Assembly: GCA_046348365.1 (NCBI GenBank)
Contig: JAXMEL010000002.1
Location: forward strand, 124,001 to 188,000
DNA length: 64,000 nucleotides
From: JAEUPI01 sp046348365
GTDB taxonomy: Bacteria > Pseudomonadota > Gammaproteobacteria > Burkholderiales > Burkholderiaceae_C
Reading direction: 5' to 3'
The notes under the pieces were generated by a model that saw nothing but the letters and a program-made list of their open reading frames with translations, was not told the origin of the DNA and made no database searches. This document shows positions 24,238 through 32,040 of the stretch, one piece after another. Numbering within the stretch: position 1 is the stretch's first letter; each line of letters begins with the position of its first letter. Position numbers and translations under genes: made by a program.

Positions 24238-26598
24238 ATGCTCGAGAGATTCGTCCGCGCCGCCGAGCGCCTGATCTTCGGCCATCGCGTCGCGGTGCTG
24301 GCGCTGCTCGCGCTGGTGACGGCGGTGGCGGCGCTGTTCGCCGCGCGGCTGCACATGACGGCCGGCTTCGGCAAGCAGCTGCCGCTCGGCCACGAGTACA
24401 CCGACACGTTCGTCAAGTACCGCGACGTGCTGTTCGGCGCCAACCGGCTGATCGTGGTGGTGCACGCCAGGCAGGGCGACATCTGGAAGCCCGAGACGCT
24501 GAAGAAGCTCAACGACGTGACGCAGGCGCTGCTGTACCTGCCGGGCGTCGACCGGCGCTCGGTCACGTCGCTGTGGACGCCCAACACGCGCGTGATGCTG
24601 GTCACCGAGGAAGGCTACGAGGCGCGCGACGTGATCGGCGGCGACGTCACGCCCGAGAAGCTCGACGCGGCCAACATCGCGAAGATTCACGACAACGTGA
24701 TCCAGGGCGGCTACCTCGGTTCGCTGGTGGCGAGCGACTCCTCCGGCGCGATGGTCACCGCCGACCTGCTCGACGCCGACCCGCGCACCCGCGAGGCCAC
24801 CGACTACATCGCGCTCGGCCCCAAGATCGAGGCCGAGCTGCGCGCGAAGTTCGAGGACGCCGGCCACGAGATCCGCATCATCGGCTTCGCCAAGCAGATC
24901 AGCGACATCGCCGAGGGCGCGCAGGGCGTGGTGGTGTTCTTCGCGCTGGCCTTCGTGCTCACCGCCGCGGCGGTGTACTGGTACTGCCGCTCGCTCGCCT
25001 TCACCGTGGCGGCGCTGGTGTGCTCGCTGGTGTCGCTGGTGTGGCAGTTCGCGTCGCTGCAGCTGCTCGGCTACGGCCTGGATCCGCTGGCGATCCTGGT
25101 GCCGTTTCTGGTGTTCGCCATCGGCGTGTCGCACGGCGTGCAGCAGATCAACACCATCGTGCGCGAGATCGGCGGCGGCGTGGCGCCGTTCGACGCCGCG
25201 CGCCACAGCTTCGGCGCGCTGCTGGTGCCGGGCACGATGGCGCTGGTGACGGCGTTCGTGGGCTTCGCCACGCTGCTGCTGATCCCGATCCCGATGATCC
25301 GCGAGCTGGCGATCACCGCCTCGCTCGGCGTCGCCTACAAGATCGTCACCAACCTGGTGATGCTGCCGGTGGTGGCGAGTTACGTGTTGCTGCCGGCCGA
25401 CTACGGCGCGCGCATGCAGCGCATCCGCGAGCGCCGCTCGATGGCGGTGATCGCGCTGGCGCGGCTGGCCGAGCCGGCGCAGGCGCGGCTGGTGCTGCTC
25501 GTCGGCGTGCTGCTGTTCGGCCTGGCGATCTGGGGCGCGCGCGACCGCCACGTGGGTTACGTGCAGCCCGGCGCGCCCGAGCTGCGCGACAGCGCGCGCT
25601 ACAACCGCGACGCGGTGGCCATCGCCGAGAAGTTCGCCGTCGGCCTCGACGTGCTGACCGTCGTGCACGAGACCACGCCCGACAGCTGCTACGAACACGC
25701 CAAGATGGTCTTCATCGACGACCTGGCGTGGGAGCTCGCCAACACCGACGGCGTGATCGGCACCGCGAGCCTGCCGGCGCTGGTGAAGCTCGGTGCCGCC
25801 GGCTTCGCCGAGGGCAACCCCCGGTGGGGCGACCTGCCGCGCGACAAGCGCTCGATGGCCAGCTTCATCGGCCTCGTCGGCGAGGGCTCGGGCCTCTATG
25901 ACCCGCGCTGCACGGTGCTGCCGGTCAACGCCTTCCTCACCGACCACAAGGCCGACACGATCAAGCGTGCGATCAGCGTCATCAAGCGCTACCGCGAGGC
26001 GAATCAGCTCGACGGCGTGAAGGTGCGGCTGGCCAGCGGCAACGCCGGCGTGCAGGCCGCCACCAACGAAGTGCTCGAGGCCACCGAGCTGCCGATGATG
26101 CTGTACGTCTACGCCACCATCGTCGTACTGGTGTTCCTCACCTACCGCGACTGGCGCGCGGTCGTTGCCTGCTGCCTGCCGCTGACGCTCGCCACCTTCG
26201 TCGGCTACTGGTTCATGAAGGTGCTGGGCATCGGCCTCACGGTGGCCACGCTGCCGGTGATGGTGCTGGCGGTGGGCATCGGCGTCGACTACGCCTTCTA
26301 CATCTACAACCGGCTGCAGCTGTACCTCGCCGACGGCATCGACATCGTGTCGGCGTTCCGCCGCGCGCTCGCCGAGACCGGCATCGCCACCGTGTTCACC
26401 GCGCTCACGCTGTCGATCGGCGTCGCCACGTGGGTCTTCTCGCCGTTGAAGTTCCAGGCCGACATGGGCCTGCTGCTCGCCTTCATGTTCATGCTCAACA
26501 TGCTGATGGCGATCACCGTGCTGCCGGCGCTGGCGGTGTGTCTCGACACCTGGCTGCCGCGGCGCGGTCCCGTTCACCGGCCTTTCATGGCGCACTGA
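24238..26598 (+). CDS. RND/MMPL family transporter
   Basis: A 786-residue inner-membrane protein with two copies of the MMPL/RND layout: a helix near residues 15-38, a large periplasmic loop, then a bundle of five helices, repeated. VPFLVFAIGVSHGVQQINTI and VMVLAVGIGVDYAFYIYNRLQLYL are the paired helix-4-type segments with the family's acidic or polar residues. It is shorter than tripartite HAE-RND pumps and is of the HAE2/hopanoid/MmpL-like kind. It is paired with DUF1302, DUF1329 and YCF48 genes, which suggests transport of a hydrophobic molecule across the envelope. Its ribosome site lies in the preceding hairpin. Confidence 0.92.
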   Translation: MLERFVRAAERLIFGHRVAVLALLALVTAVAALFAARLHMTAGFGKQLPLGHEYTDTFVKYRDVLFGANRLIVVVHARQGDIWKPETLKKLNDVTQALLYLPGVDRRSVTSLWTPNTRVMLVTEEGYEARDVIGGDVTPEKLDAANIAKIHDNVIQGGYLGSLVASDSSGAMVTADLLDADPRTREATDYIALGPKIEAELRAKFEDAGHEIRIIGFAKQISDIAEGAQGVVVFFALAFVLTAAAVYWYCRSLAFTVAALVCSLVSLVWQFASLQLLGYGLDPLAILVPFLVFAIGVSHGVQQINTIVREIGGGVAPFDAARHSFGALLVPGTMALVTAFVGFATLLLIPIPMIRELAITASLGVAYKIVTNLVMLPVVASYVLLPADYGARMQRIRERRSMAVIALARLAEPAQARLVLLVGVLLFGLAIWGARDRHVGYVQPGAPELRDSARYNRDAVAIAEKFAVGLDVLTVVHETTPDSCYEHAKMVFIDDLAWELANTDGVIGTASLPALVKLGAAGFAEGNPRWGDLPRDKRSMASFIGLVGEGSGLYDPRCTVLPVNAFLTDHKADTIKRAISVIKRYREANQLDGVKVRLASGNAGVQAATNEVLEATELPMMLYVYATIVVLVFLTYRDWRAVVACCLPLTLATFVGYWFMKVLGIGLTVATLPVMVLAVGIGVDYAFYIYNRLQLYLADGIDIVSAFRRALAETGIATVFTALTLSIGVATWVFSPLKFQADMGLLLAFMFMLNMLMAITVLPALAVCLDTWLPRRGPVHRPFMAH

Positions 26599-26599
26599 A

Positions 26600-27658
26600 A
26601 TGACTCCCCCCCGAAGCGACCTGCGGTCGCCTCCCCCTCAAGGGGGCGACGCCAGCGGACCGGCAGAGCCGGATCCGCGGCGTCCACTTGGGTGGTCGCT
26701 GATTCGCCGTGGCTTGCTCGTGTCTGCCGCCTCGTGGTTGTTGCCGCGCCCATCGTTCGCGATTGCCTTTGCGGTTGACGGTCCTGCACGCCAGCGTCCG
26801 CTCGCAACCAAGGGTGTGTGCCTGGATCTCGTCAAGGCCGGCGATCGGCTCGTCGCGGTGGGCGAGCGCGGCCACGTGCTGCTGTCCGACGACGCGGCCA
26901 AGAGCTGGCGGCAAGCCGCCGAGGTGCCCACGCGCACCACGCTGACCGCGCTGCACGTCACCGACGCCAAGACGCTGTGGGCCGCGGGGCACGGCGGCGT
27001 GATCCTGCAATCCACCGACGCCGGCGAGCACTGGCGCATCGCCGCCGGCAAGGCCGACGGCCCCGACGTGCTGCTGGCGATCCGCGTCGAGCCCGACGGC
27101 CGCGGCCTCGCGGTGGGCGGCTTCGGCGCGGCGCTGGCCACGCGCGACGGCGGCAAGAGTTGGAATGCCGCGCCGCTGCTGCCGGGCGAGGCCGGCGAGA
27201 AGCACCTCAACCGCATCGCCGTCACCGCCGCCGGCACCTGGCTGATCACGGCCGAAGGCGGCCAGGTGTTGCGCAGCACCGACCGCGGCGACAGCTGGAC
27301 GGCCGTGAAGACGCCCTACGCCGGCTCGCTGTGGTGCGCGCTCGCGCTGGCCGACGGCAGCGTGCTGGCGGGCGGCATGCGCGGCAACGTGCTGCGAAGC
27401 CGCGACGACGGGCGCAGCTGGACGCAGCAGGCGATCGCCGAGGCGGGCTCGATCACCGCGATCGCCGAACTGGGCGATCACCGCGTGGTGCTGGTCGGCG
27501 TCGACGGCACGCTGGCCACCGCCGCGCCCGGTGCCGAGGCCTTCGTCTTCAAGCGGCTCGACGACCGCGCCACGTTGACGGGCGTGGTTCCCCTCTCGAC
27601 ACGCGAGCTCGTGCTGGCCAGCATGGGCGGCATGCGCGTGGTGAGTCTGGAAAGCTGA
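26600..27658 (+). CDS. YCF48-related / BNR-repeat beta-propeller protein
   Basis: A protein of up to 352 residues built of repeated units of the form 'DGGKSW', 'TDRGDSW', 'RDDGRSW', 'TDAGEHW', the BNR/YCF48 propeller pattern. A hydrophobic stretch (LIRRGLLVSAASWLLPRPSFAIAFA) suggests export. The first ATG is at 26600, but codons 4-32 are then read from a copy of an intergenic repeat (26609-26697) also found at 39834-39920, so the true start may be a non-ATG codon after the repeat near 26700. YCF48 proteins accompany DUF1302/DUF1329/RND cassettes; the role is unknown. Its stop overlaps the AraC start (TGATG). Confidence 0.85.
   Translation: MTPPRSDLRSPPPQGGDASGPAEPDPRRPLGWSLIRRGLLVSAASWLLPRPSFAIAFAVDGPARQRPLATKGVCLDLVKAGDRLVAVGERGHVLLSDDAAKSWRQAAEVPTRTTLTALHVTDAKTLWAAGHGGVILQSTDAGEHWRIAAGKADGPDVLLAIRVEPDGRGLAVGGFGAALATRDGGKSWNAAPLLPGEAGEKHLNRIAVTAAGTWLITAEGGQVLRSTDRGDSWTAVKTPYAGSLWCALALADGSVLAGGMRGNVLRSRDDGRSWTQQAIAEAGSITAIAELGDHRVVLVGVDGTLATAAPGAEAFVFKRLDDRATLTGVVPLSTRELVLASMGGMRVVSLES
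26609..26697. repeat. Dispersed intergenic-type repeat, copy A
   Basis: About 89 bases (ccgaagcgacctgcggtcgc...agccggatccgcggcgtcc) match 39834-39920 at roughly four positions in five by eye. Both contain a cctc-cccc/gggg hairpin core and the shared AGCCGGATCCGCGG. It lies within the 5' end of the YCF48 reading frame. Confidence 0.8.
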
Positions 27659-28632
27659 TGGCCTCCTGGCTCGAACACCGCTCGGCCGATGTCGACGATC
27701 AGGCGGCGGCGCTCGCAGGCTGGCAGCAGCATTACGAGCAGCTCGGCCGCGGCAGCTTCCGCGGTGCGGCCTGCCAGCTGCTGATGTCCGACGGCGTGCT
27801 GCTGCGCGAGCAGACCAACCGCCAGCTGCGCGAGCAGATCAGGCCGCCGCGCGACCATCTGGTGATCGCCGTGCCGCTCGCCGTCGAGCCGGGCTCGGTG
27901 TTCGCCGGCCGGCCGCTGGAGCGCGAGTCGGTCGTCGTGCTCGATGGCGATCACGACTACGAGCTGGTCTCCGCCGGCGAGCTCGATCTGGTGGGCCTCG
28001 CGGTGCACCGCCGCTTCGTCGAGCAGCTGTCGCCGGCCGAGGCCGACTGGCTGCAGGGCGCGCAACGCCAGCAGCTGCTGCCGCTGGCGCCCGATGCCGC
28101 GTCCGCGATCCGCCAGATGCTGCTGGTGCTGGTTGGCGACGGCGCGTCGCAGTGCGACCAGCTGGCCGATCCGCGGCAGGAATCCGCGCTGCTGGCGTCG
28201 ACGCTGGCGCAGACGGTGCTGCTGGCGATGCTGGGCGCCGCCGGCAGCAGCGGCGATCCGGCGCAGGCCATCCCGCGGCGCACCGAGTCGCGCCAGCGCG
28301 TGGTGCGCCGCGCGATCGACTTCATGCGCGCGCACCTGCACGAGCCGATCGGCGTGCCCGACATCTGCGCCGCGGCGTGCGCGAGCCGCCGCTCGCTGCA
28401 GTACTGCTTCGAGGAGTTCATGCACACGACGCCGCAGGCCTATCTGCGCGCGCTGCGCCTGAACGAGGCGCGCCGCGTGCTGAAGAGCCACGCCAACCCG
28501 GCCATCACCGCGCTGGCCGGCGAGTTCGGCTTCTCCAGCCCGAGCCACTTCACGCGTCACTACCGGTTGATGTTCGACGAGGTGCCGTCGGAGACGCTGC
28601 GCCTGCACGGCGAGGCCATCCGCCAGCCCTGA
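27658..28632 (+). CDS. AraC family transcriptional regulator
   Basis: A 324-residue regulator. The C-terminal 100 residues form the double helix-turn-helix (VPDICAAACASRRSLQYCFEEFMHTTPQAYLRALRLNEARRVL, then ITALAGEFGFSSPSHFTRHYRLMFDEVPSETL). The N-terminal half (WQQHYEQLGRGSFRGAACQLL) resembles that of the second AraC gene at 32038 and is of the EutR-like kind. Its start overlaps the upstream stop (TGATG), so it is translated with the envelope cassette. It probably senses the amine or a downstream product and controls this locus (inference from position). Confidence 0.93.
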   Translation: MASWLEHRSADVDDQAAALAGWQQHYEQLGRGSFRGAACQLLMSDGVLLREQTNRQLREQIRPPRDHLVIAVPLAVEPGSVFAGRPLERESVVVLDGDHDYELVSAGELDLVGLAVHRRFVEQLSPAEADWLQGAQRQQLLPLAPDAASAIRQMLLVLVGDGASQCDQLADPRQESALLASTLAQTVLLAMLGAAGSSGDPAQAIPRRTESRQRVVRRAIDFMRAHLHEPIGVPDICAAACASRRSLQYCFEEFMHTTPQAYLRALRLNEARRVLKSHANPAITALAGEFGFSSPSHFTRHYRLMFDEVPSETLRLHGEAIRQP

Positions 28633-28667
28633 GCCCCGTCGCCGCCACCCGACTGGAGCATCGCACG

Positions 28668-30356
28668 ATGAACAGCCCCGCAACCGATCCACGCGTTCCG
28701 CACGGCGGCCTGTCGCAGGTGCGCGGCACCGTCGCCGAGCCGCTGGCGAGCGACACCGTGTTCGGCCTGCTGCAGCGCACCGCCGCGCGCTGGCCCGATC
28801 GCACCGCCGCGGTGTTCTGCGAGCAGGGCATCCGCTGGACGTGGGGCGAGCTGCTGCAGCAGGTGGAGCGCGCCGCCGCCGGGCTGGTGCGCCTGGGCGT
28901 CGCCAAGGGCGACCGCGTCGGCATCTGGTCGCCCAACCGCGCCGAGTGGCTGGTCACGCAGTTCGCCACCGCGCGCATCGGCGCCATCCTCGTCAACATC
29001 AACCCGGCGTATCGGCTGTCGGAGCTGGAATACGCGCTCGACAAGGCCGGCGTCAGCCTGCTCGTCACGGCCAGCGCGTTCAAGACCAGCAACTACGTCG
29101 GCATGCTGGGCAACCTCGGTGTCGGGCACGCCGGCCGCGTGAAGCTGCCGGCGCTGCGCACGGTGGTGCAGATGGGCACGCAGCCGGTCGCCGGCATGCT
29201 GAGCTGGCGCGAGGCCTGCGAGGCGCCGGCCGAAGGCGCGGCGCTGCCGCGGGCCGACGCGCTGCGCTGCCACGAGCCGATCAACATCCAGTTCACCAGC
29301 GGCACCACCGGCGCGCCCAAGGGCGCGACGCTGACGCATCACAACATCGTCAACAACGCGATCGCGGTCGCGCGCTGCATGCGCTTCACCGAGGCCGACC
29401 GCCTGTGCATCCCCGTGCCGCTGTACCACTGCTTCGGCATGGTGCTGTCGGTGCTGGCGTGCGTGGCCACCGGCGCCGCGATGGTGTTCCCCGGCGAGGG
29501 GTTCGACCCGCGCGCCACGCTGGCGGCGGTGGAGGCCGAACGCTGCACCGCGCTGCACGGCGTGCCGACGATGTTCATCGCCGAGCTCGATCACCCGGAG
29601 TTCCGCGTCTTCGACCTCGGGTCGCTGCGCACCGGCATCATGGCCGGCGCGCCGTGCCCGATCGAGGTCATGAAGCGCGTGCAGCGCGACATGCACATGA
29701 CCGAGGTGACGATCGCCTACGGCATGACCGAGACCTCGCCGGTGAGCTTCCAGAGCGCCACCGACGATCCGCTCGACAAGCGCGTCACCACGGTCGGCCG
29801 CATCCTGCCGCACCTGGAGGTCAAGGTGGTCGACATCGACGGCCGCGTGGTGCCGGTGGGCGACAAGGGCGAGCTGTGCACCAAGGGCTACTCGGTGATG
29901 CAGGGCTACTGGGACGACCCGGCGCGCACGGCAGAGTCGGTGCGGGACGGCTGGATGCACACCGGCGACCTGGCCACGATCGACGAGCAGGGCTACTGCA
30001 ACATCGTCGGCCGCGTGAAGGACATGGTGATCCGCGGCGGCGAGAACGTCTATCCGCGCGAGGTCGAGGAGTTCCTGTTCCGCCACCCCAAGGTGGCCGC
30101 GATCCAGGTCTTCGGCGTGCCCGATGCGCGCTACGGCGAGGAGCTGTGCGCCTGGATCATCACCAAGCCCGGCGCCGCGTGCACCGAGGAGGAGATCCGC
30201 GCCTTCTGCCAGAACCAGATCGCGCACTACAAGATCCCGCGCCACATCCGCTTCGTGCAGGAGCTGCCGGTCACCGTGACCGGCAAGCCGCAGAAGTTCC
30301 TGATGCGCGAGGCGATGATGCGCGAGCTGGGATTGACCATTGCCGCGACGGCCTGA
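28668..30356 (+). CDS. AMP-binding acyl-CoA synthetase
   Basis: A 562-residue ANL-superfamily enzyme that activates a carboxylic acid as acyl-AMP and then acyl-CoA. Motifs: FTSGTTGAPKGATLTHHNIV (phosphate loop), TIAYGMTETSP (A5), DGWMHTGDLATIDEQGY (A7), GRVKDMVIRGGENVYPREVEE (hinge) and the lysine in TVTGKPQKF near the C-terminus. The layout resembles medium/long-chain or aryl acyl-CoA ligases such as FadD3/AcsA-like proteins. In this locus it may activate the acid derived from the amine dehydrogenase aldehyde, or an acid handled by the RND cassette. No aldehyde dehydrogenase is present nearby. Confidence 0.93.
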   Translation: MNSPATDPRVPHGGLSQVRGTVAEPLASDTVFGLLQRTAARWPDRTAAVFCEQGIRWTWGELLQQVERAAAGLVRLGVAKGDRVGIWSPNRAEWLVTQFATARIGAILVNINPAYRLSELEYALDKAGVSLLVTASAFKTSNYVGMLGNLGVGHAGRVKLPALRTVVQMGTQPVAGMLSWREACEAPAEGAALPRADALRCHEPINIQFTSGTTGAPKGATLTHHNIVNNAIAVARCMRFTEADRLCIPVPLYHCFGMVLSVLACVATGAAMVFPGEGFDPRATLAAVEAERCTALHGVPTMFIAELDHPEFRVFDLGSLRTGIMAGAPCPIEVMKRVQRDMHMTEVTIAYGMTETSPVSFQSATDDPLDKRVTTVGRILPHLEVKVVDIDGRVVPVGDKGELCTKGYSVMQGYWDDPARTAESVRDGWMHTGDLATIDEQGYCNIVGRVKDMVIRGGENVYPREVEEFLFRHPKVAAIQVFGVPDARYGEELCAWIITKPGAACTEEEIRAFCQNQIAHYKIPRHIRFVQELPVTVTGKPQKFLMREAMMRELGLTIAATA

Positions 30357-30380
30357 GCGCTGCGCAGTAGAGTGCCCGCG

Positions 30381-31025
30381 ATGGGCAAGGCGGTGATTCC
30401 ACGGCGCCGCGTCGTCGGCAGCGCGGCGGCGTTGCTGGGCTTGAGCGCGCTCGGCGTGCAGCGCCTGCGCGCCGAGCGCGCGCTGCCGCGCGACGAGCGC
30501 GCGATCCGCCCGCCCGGGGCGGTGGCCGAAAGCGAGTTCCTCGCCGCCTGCGTGCGCTGCGGGCTGTGCGTGCAGGCCTGCCCGTTCGACACGCTGAAGC
30601 TCGGCACTGCCGAAGCCCACTCGCCGGTGGCCGCCGGCACGCCGTACTTCCGCGCCCGCGACGTGCCGTGCGAGATGTGCGAGAGCATTCCGTGCCGGCG
30701 CGCCTGCCCCACCGGAGCGCTGGTGCCGACGCTGGTCGACATCGACGACGCGCGCATGGGCGTCGCCTGGCTCAGCTCGCCCGAGGGCTGCTACAGCTTC
30801 ATCGGCGCGGCGCGCTGCGACAGCTGCTGGCGCGCCTGCCCGCTGCAAGACAGCGCGATCACGATGCAGCAGGGCCTCACGCGCCTGGGCGGCCGCTTCA
30901 CGCCGACGGTCGATGCGCAGGTCTGCACCGGCTGCGGCCTGTGCGAGAAGGCCTGCATCGCGCTCGAGCCGGCGATCACCGTGAAGGCCTCGCGCGATGG
31001 CCAGCCCGCGGCCCGCCGCGCCTGA
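30381..31025 (+). CDS. mauM: MauM/NapG-type periplasmic ferredoxin
   Basis: A 214-residue iron-sulfur protein with a twin-arginine-like N-terminus (PRRRVVGSAAALLGLSALG) and four 4Fe-4S cysteine groups: CVRCGLCVQACP, CEMCESIPCRRACP, CDSCWRACP and CTGCGLCEKACI. This is the NapG/MauM layout; MauM is encoded in methylamine utilisation clusters next to MauN. A GTG nine bases upstream (30372) is an alternative start. The next gene begins inside its 3' end. It probably passes electrons to or from the membrane partner. The role of MauM in TTQ enzymes is not settled; naming here rests on context, and NapG/YccM-type use is possible. Confidence 0.85.
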   Translation: MGKAVIPRRRVVGSAAALLGLSALGVQRLRAERALPRDERAIRPPGAVAESEFLAACVRCGLCVQACPFDTLKLGTAEAHSPVAAGTPYFRARDVPCEMCESIPCRRACPTGALVPTLVDIDDARMGVAWLSSPEGCYSFIGAARCDSCWRACPLQDSAITMQQGLTRLGGRFTPTVDAQVCTGCGLCEKACIALEPAITVKASRDGQPAARRA

Positions 31026-31914
31026 GGCCGCGGCCGCGGCACCTTCGCGCGCGCGCGCCGGCCCTCACGCCCGTGCGCGCGTGCCGCGGGCGCTGCGTCG
31101 CACGCGCTGGCTGCTCGCGCGCCGGCTCACGCAGGCGGCCGTGCTCGCGGCCTTCGTGAGCGGACCGTGGTGGGGCGTGCCGGTGGCCGAAGGCACGCTC
31201 GCCGCCAGCCGCTGGCTCGGCGTGCTCGAGCTGAGCGATCCGCTGGTGGCGCTGCAGGCGCTGCTGGCCGGTCATGTGCTGGCCGCGGCCGGCCTGGCGG
31301 GCGCGGCGCTGGTCGCGTTGTTCTATGCGCTGCTGGCCGGTCGCCTGTACTGCGCCTGGGTGTGCCCGATCAACCTGGTGACCGATGCCGTCGAGGCGCT
31401 GCGGCGCGCTTTCGGGCTCGGCCGCTTCGCGCTGCTGCGCGCCGACCGCCGCCTGCGCCACGTGGTGCTCGTGCTGGCGCTGGCGGCCAGCGCGGCCACC
31501 GGCAGCGTGGCCTGGGAGGCGATCAACCCGATCACCATCTCGCTGCGCGCGCTGGTCTTCGGCGCCTGGAGCGGCGGCCTCGTCGCGCTGGCCACGGTGG
31601 CGGCGATCGACCTCGTGGTGCTGCGACACGGCTGGTGCGGCCACCTGTGCCCGGTGGGCGCGTTCTACGGCTGGCTCGGGCGCTTCGGCCGCCTGAGCGT
31701 GCACGCCGTGCACGCCGAGGCCTGCACGCGCTGCGGCGACTGCTACGCGATATGCCCCGAGCCGCACGTGATCGCGCCGGTGCTGCGCCCGGGCGCGACG
31801 GCGATCGCCATCGCCGATGCCGACTGCCTGCGCTGCGGCCGCTGCATCGACCATTGCGACGAAGATGTGTTCGCGCTGCGCTTGGCCGCCAGCACGCCAC
31901 ACCGGCGCGGGTAG
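30997..31914 (+). CDS. mauN: MauN/NapH-type membrane ferredoxin
   Basis: A 305-residue membrane protein with about four or five helices and two polyferredoxin-type cysteine groups in cytoplasmic loops: YCAWVCPINLVTDAVE and GWCGHLCPVGAFYGW. Two 4Fe-4S motifs (CTRCGDCYAICPEP and CLRCGRCIDHCDEDVF) are at the C-terminus. This matches NapH/MauN, quinol-linked partners of NapG/MauM. It overlaps the MauM-like gene by 29 bases. The first 40 residues are Ala/Arg-rich and the true start may be later. The pair suggests a link between the quinone pool and periplasmic redox chemistry at this amine dehydrogenase locus. Confidence 0.88.
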   Translation: MASPRPAAPEAAAAAPSRARAGPHARARVPRALRRTRWLLARRLTQAAVLAAFVSGPWWGVPVAEGTLAASRWLGVLELSDPLVALQALLAGHVLAAAGLAGAALVALFYALLAGRLYCAWVCPINLVTDAVEALRRAFGLGRFALLRADRRLRHVVLVLALAASAATGSVAWEAINPITISLRALVFGAWSGGLVALATVAAIDLVVLRHGWCGHLCPVGAFYGWLGRFGRLSVHAVHAEACTRCGDCYAICPEPHVIAPVLRPGATAIAIADADCLRCGRCIDHCDEDVFALRLAASTPHRRG

Positions 31915-31984
31915 CCGCGCCGTCGGTTCCGCGCGGGTAGCCCCGCGCTGTCGATCCGGCGCCGCCTTTGCTAGAGTGGGCCGA

Positions 31985-32040
31985 GCCGCATCGCCCGCCG
32001 CATCGCCCGCCGCATCGCCCGCCGCATCGCCCGCCGCATG
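31985..32040 (+). repeat. 12-bp tandem repeat, 4.7 copies
   Basis: The unit gccgcatcgccc is repeated perfectly four times from 31985 to 32032, followed by a partial copy (gccgcatg) whose last bases form the ATG of the AraC gene. No Shine-Dalgarno sequence remains in front of the start. The period is a multiple of three and the array is in frame with the gene, with an in-frame TAG at 31972. Confidence 0.92.

Noticed and set aside
22234..26595. A very long open frame (over 1400 codons) on the minus strand opposite DUF1302 and the RND transporter
   Set aside because: Its translation is rich in His, Arg, Ala and Gly with no domain, the usual shadow of GC-rich third-position codons. The plus-strand genes have clear families and ribosome sites.
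31985..32040. Possible CRISPR-like array
   Set aside because: The repeat is 12 bp with no spacers, and no cas genes are near. It is a simple tandem repeat.
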